A stretch of 64,000 nt of DNA from Apodospora peruviana. Taxonomy: Eukaryota; Ascomycota; Sordariomycetes; Sordariales; Lasiosphaeriaceae. Shown here one piece after another: positions 59,995 to 64,000 of the stretch. Positions within the stretch are counted from its first letter, which is position 1; each line of letters starts with the position of its first letter. The notes under the pieces are model-generated. The model saw nothing but the letters and a program-made list of their open reading frames with translations. It was not told where the DNA came from and searched no databases. A program made the position numbers and the translations under genes. The stretch is taken from positions 4,898,001 to 4,962,000 of the forward strand of contig JAUEDM010000001.1 in assembly GCA_033439685.1 (NCBI GenBank), in the 5' to 3' direction.

Positions 59995-62900
59995 GGGATG
60001 GAGTGATACTCCCATACTAATAACCACCCTCTTTGAGAGAGGAACTCGCGCAGTAAGAAAGTAATTACTAGACTAGATAGGTAGATCACAGCCGGCTGGC
60101 CGGCGAAATATAATAATATTACTGATCAACCATCACCATCACCATCTTCATCTCACTTCAATGTAATCTAATCCGCATTTCCGCAAGGGGCAAATAACCG
60201 CGGCGTTGGTCGTGAAACGGCGAAAGTTCCCCAGCCATAACCAAAAGGCGTGATATAGTAAAACAAAAAAACAGTGTAACGGCATATAGGTGCAAGAAAA
60301 AGGGGGCGCGTGAATGAACCTCACACCCAAAGAGGACCCCAGGCCACACACACACACATACACACGACAAACACGATGATCATCAAACCTGTAAGCACCT
60401 GGCCGCAGCCCGCCGGCTTACCGTTCACGGATATGCATGCCATTTCTGGCTTCTATGTACGTCTAATTTCTTCTGGCAAAATGAAGGGGCCGTTTAACAA
60501 CCAACAAAAGGACTTTGTAGTGTAGGTACACTCGATCTGTGCCAGCTTACCCCTTGTCTACCTCTTAGACAATAATTGACATTTTCCATCATCTATCAGG
60601 TAACCATATTGAAATTTTAAAAACTCCAAACACCCAAAAGATGCACAACCGATCTGCCTGTTGCCAAATTGCCAAAATAGGTAGAAGGATTACGACGTGA
60701 TTGATGCCGCTCGGTACCTAGCACACCTTGGCTCGCTTTTGTCTGCTGCCTTCAACTCCAAAAAGGCTTTGCCGGCGGAAAAGGAAAAGGGGGCTAGAAA
60801 AATAATCGAGGAATGGGCGGGAAAGACAAGGCGACAACATTTAATAAACGCCCTAATGTAGGAACGGGCTGCTCACCGCATCCGACTTACCTAGGTGACC
60901 ACGTACCATATCGACGTTGTAATATTGGTGTCTAAATGATCTTCAACACGCGTTCCCCGCACATACGCAATCCCTCGGAGGGAGAAAATCGCTCAGGAAA
61001 CCTCGAGATATCTAGGTCTGGAGAAACTACCGTAGCCGAGCAGGCAGGCAGCCTTTTAAGAGCCGCAACGTAGCTACAGCGGTCCTGACCGCCAACCACG
61101 CAGATGGAGAAATACAGGTGCCTGAAGAGATCTAGACAGACCTCTTGAGAGTGATATGTACGAAAACAGACAAGACATTCGGGAATTGCACACATGGGCA
61201 TGTTTGCGTACAGTATCATGTGAGAATGATCCTTCCTGCGGGAGGGAAACACTTAGGACGGGCAGGTAGTAACACTTGGCTTTTTGAGGCTCCCAATTCT
61301 CGACACTCTGATTCGTGTGAGCAAGAGAGGGTGTTTGGGTGGGGATACAGCTTCATTGGACAATGTACACGAACAGGCCACCACTCGACGGGAGCTTGAA
61401 CACACATAGGGCTGATGGCGTGGATGAGATGGACGGCAGGGAGGACGCACGTCCTCGACTCCTCGAAGATTGGGGGGCGACCCACGATATCAATGGCCCA
61501 CCTCGGATGACGTGTCTGGATCTGGGGTGAAAGACGGGAGGACACTGTGTCTTTGACGCCGATTGCTTCACACTATTGATTGCGAACAGCACGCGTGTGC
61601 TACATGGGGTGTTGTGAGAAGACTATCGGGTAAGAATTGCACGGATGGCGGACCACAGGCAACTCAACATGTTTGCTTTATGGCTCTTATGGTTTTGCAA
61701 GTCTCGCCTCGCTTTGAAATCTTCAGTGGGAGGACCGGAGCAACTGGCAGCTTGGGTCGGACGAGAGCGGCACGGGGGCCGGAGGGGAGATTGGCACCGG
61801 CAGCAGTCCTCATTCATCGCCCTCTATGCATATGTACAGACATGGGTGAGTTTCTGGTCAATGACTCTCGTTCTGTGACTCTTCGGTTTCCGATGCCGAG
61901 TGCTTCTCGTCGCGGATTGGACACACATTCGCAACGAGGCGGCAGAGCCAAATCAAGAAGGATGGCGACAACACCTGTCCAAAAAGACATGCAGGGTTGG
62001 TCATCTGAGTCAACCTGGGCTTGCAAGTGGAACAATGAGATGCATCCCCAAAGCGTGAGAACTGGGTAAAAAAAGAGAGGGCCACCAAGCTGGGGGCCGG
62101 CAACTGTTGTCATACCTCTAGCGCCAAAGCCGGATGGCCTCCAGGAGGCGGCGAGGCAGGTGGGCAGGTCTTTGGAGGTCCTGGGGGGTCCTGGGATTTC
62201 AAAGAGCGAGAGAAATGTGACAAAACGCGAAAGAGGGGCCACTTGTCGATGATGAAAGGCCTTCATTTTCCGTCCTCCCTTTTGCTTGCGTCTGGATACA
62301 GCCGAATGAATAGACTTGTTGATTTGTAACGACGGGAGGGCGGCAGCCAAAGAAAAGTCCTACGATGGTGCGGTGCTCTGCTCTGTTGCTGACTTGCATC
62401 TGGTTTCGTGATCGGCTGGACCAACAGAAAGGTGCTTGTGTGGTTTGGGACCCGCCATTGGACACGGAGGAAGAACGCTAGCCAGGTCGAACCGTTTCTG
62501 CCGTACAGTTCGTCGTGGCTCAGCCGTGGGGTCGCCGGCTGTGTGCTAGCTGAGGCTGAGGCAGTTCCATCATTCCATGGCATGTCGCTATGTGATTGAC
62601 CCAAGAGTCAAAGCACGCCCAGTTTGTGTAGCGAGGACGATATCGATGGCTTAGTGATGCACGGGTTGAAGCAACTAAGAGCCAACGACATCAATAGTAT
62701 AATAAGCTCTCGTCGGTCCTGGCTGGGAGTGGATAGTGACACTGACAGTTCGCGAACGAACCAAGAAGGACCTGCAGTTGAATGGAGGAGGCCGAGCCGT
62801 GAAACCCCAAATCACAAGGGCTGCGGAGAGATCTCCAAGTGACCCTGGCCGCTGAATAGGGCCATCAGCCACACACTGCCCTACGAGCCTGCAAACGAAC

Positions 62901-64000
62901 CAGGAGCCTTGATCAGTTCCATTTCTATTTTCCCTGCTTGACAGTGGAGACCCCACGGGCCGTACTGTAGTGATCGATGGGATCATGTATCATGGATCAT
63001 GGATCGATTCCCGTGAACCTTGCGACTTCAACCCGGCCACCGCTTGTTTGTTGCTTCATGTTGACGGTGACGGGATCACTTATCGAAAATGCAGAAGTGA
63101 TTGATTGCCGTAGTGCCTCCAGCAAGGTACTTGTTTAGGCGTCAGATGTTGGAGACGGCCCAGGAGACGACGGCGGGGATCGGGGGACAACACGTACCAC
63201 TCGTCGTAAAGTTGTCGCGCATTCCCACCAATTCTCGCTCAGTCAGCGAACCGGCATGGAATTCGCCTGCCTCCAGCGGTCGCCCCCAACGGGGTGTGTG
63301 ATGTCGTGGGCGCCCAGCACAGGTCGAGATACATGGCCGAACACAAATGATAGGACGGTGTTGCTGCGGCGAGGATTGCATCTGCTAGTGCAAGACGGGA
63401 GTTTGATCAATAGTGGCAGGGCTGACTGACGGCAGCGGGAACTGAAGTGGACGTCAATTTGAAGTGGGAAATTGGATGAGATTGATGCACCCACCGGGTC
63501 CTGTGCCGCGACAAGACACAGGTCCTGCGCTATCAAGTCCTAACAGCTGGCGGGAGTGCACTGTGTCTCAGGAACCTGGCAGCCAGCCGACGCTATCAGT
63601 GTGGCATTGAATTGCTGTGCACCGCATTTTCGGTTCGACAGAGACGAAGGATGCCCCCGCTCGGCCAATCAGGACCGGGCGACCCTCAGCTGCGCCGCAA
63701 GGTCCACATTTCGAGCAGGGGAACGCTTTACCCATCCTGGTCGGCGAGCAGGCAGCAACGTCGGACCCTCGACGCATTTCTCATCATCCTCTTCCGCTGA
63801 TCCCATCGCCAACATCCCCATCTTTCTCTCGTCCTCATTTTCTCCCGTCATCACGTCTTTTTGTTCCTCGTTTGGTCCTGAGGCCGCACCAAGCAAACAC
63901 GAGATAATAGGCGAAATATTCGCGCATTCAAGACTCCGCCTGTTCCCGTTCAGCATCATTGCACCGCCAGGTTCGTCTGCAAATACCAAGATATACCCAT
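59995..64000. other. Right-hand 4 kb without a supported gene
   Basis: Frames of up to about 178 codons exist on both strands around 61500-62400, but they overlap each other, lack motifs and have no splice logic. Features seen are a CA repeat (60344-60366), several TACCTA/TAGGTA hexamers (60075, 60523, 60678, 60712, 60887) and ATCATGG repeats near 62984-63004. The pyrimidine-rich stretch from about 63780 to the edge could be the promoter or leader of a plus-strand gene beyond the window. Confidence 0.55.
60344..60366. repeat. CA dinucleotide repeat
   Basis: About ten CA units with one TA interruption in non-coding DNA. Confidence 0.85.

Noticed and set aside
61563..62350. Overlapping frames on both strands in the right-hand 4 kb
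   Set aside because: They overlap each other, show no domain and have no splice structure; likely chance open frames in GC-rich DNA.

Overview
This window is nuclear DNA of a filamentous ascomycete, most likely a Sordariomycete (a Sordariales-like relative of Neurospora). The genes carry introns of about 40-70 bp with GT(A/G)xGT donors and CTRAC-type branch points. They are separated by long non-coding gaps. The repertoire is typically fungal: class IV chitin synthase, a NUC-1-type phosphate regulator, CYT-4, Src1/Heh1 and Mph1. I see no bacterial, phage or CRISPR features and no intact transposon.

Layout, left to right. (1) 1-2245, minus: 5' part of a mitochondrial RNase II (cyt-4/DSS1), cut by the left edge. 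(2) 4339-5999, plus: BtgE-like GH17 cell-wall beta-1,3-glucanase. (3) 7977-10351, minus: WD40-repeat protein with an acidic N-terminal half. (4) 13298-17034, minus: class IV chitin synthase. (5) 22969-25395, plus: Skt5/Chs4-like Sel1-repeat activator with a CVVM prenylation box and a GC-AG intron. (6) 27015-28900, minus: five-exon sucrose/alpha-glucoside transporter (GPH/SUT type). (7) 30719-32008, plus: HIS1. (8) 32779-35154, minus: Src1/Heh1 inner nuclear membrane protein. (9) 36048-37226, minus: Hsp20 protein with a long Gly/His-rich N-terminus. (10) 38822-40959, minus: NUC-1/PHO4-type bHLH regulator. (11) 43721-46036, minus: Kelch-like single-pass membrane protein. (12) 50565-52585, minus: Mex67 mRNA exporter. 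(13) 53720-57298, plus: Mph1/FANCM helicase. (14) 57812-58579, minus: a degenerate, frame-broken coding remnant. (15) 59065-59994, plus: Cys-rich hypothetical protein. From about 60 kb to the right edge I see no gene.

Functional links. Three neighbours belong to cell-wall construction: the GH17 glucanase, the class IV chitin synthase (orthologue class of yeast Chs3) and the Skt5-like activator. In yeast, Skt5/Chs4 is the farnesylated partner that activates Chs3. Here enzyme and activator are head to head, with 5.9 kb of apparently non-coding DNA between them. Mex67 and Mph1 are divergent over about 1.1 kb. The other genes look like independent housekeeping units.

Non-coding DNA makes up roughly half of the window. 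It carries many copies of a TACCTA/TAGGTA hexamer, often as short palindromes, plus several microsatellites, a 16-bp tandem repeat, a perfect 9-bp hairpin and a tRNA-like relic. I did not find a clearly novel multigene system. The best leads are the Chs3-Skt5 head-to-head pair, the GC-AG intron in the activator, the dispersed hexamer and the frame-broken gene near 58 kb. Gene models were assembled by eye from open frames and splice signals, so exon borders are predictions.
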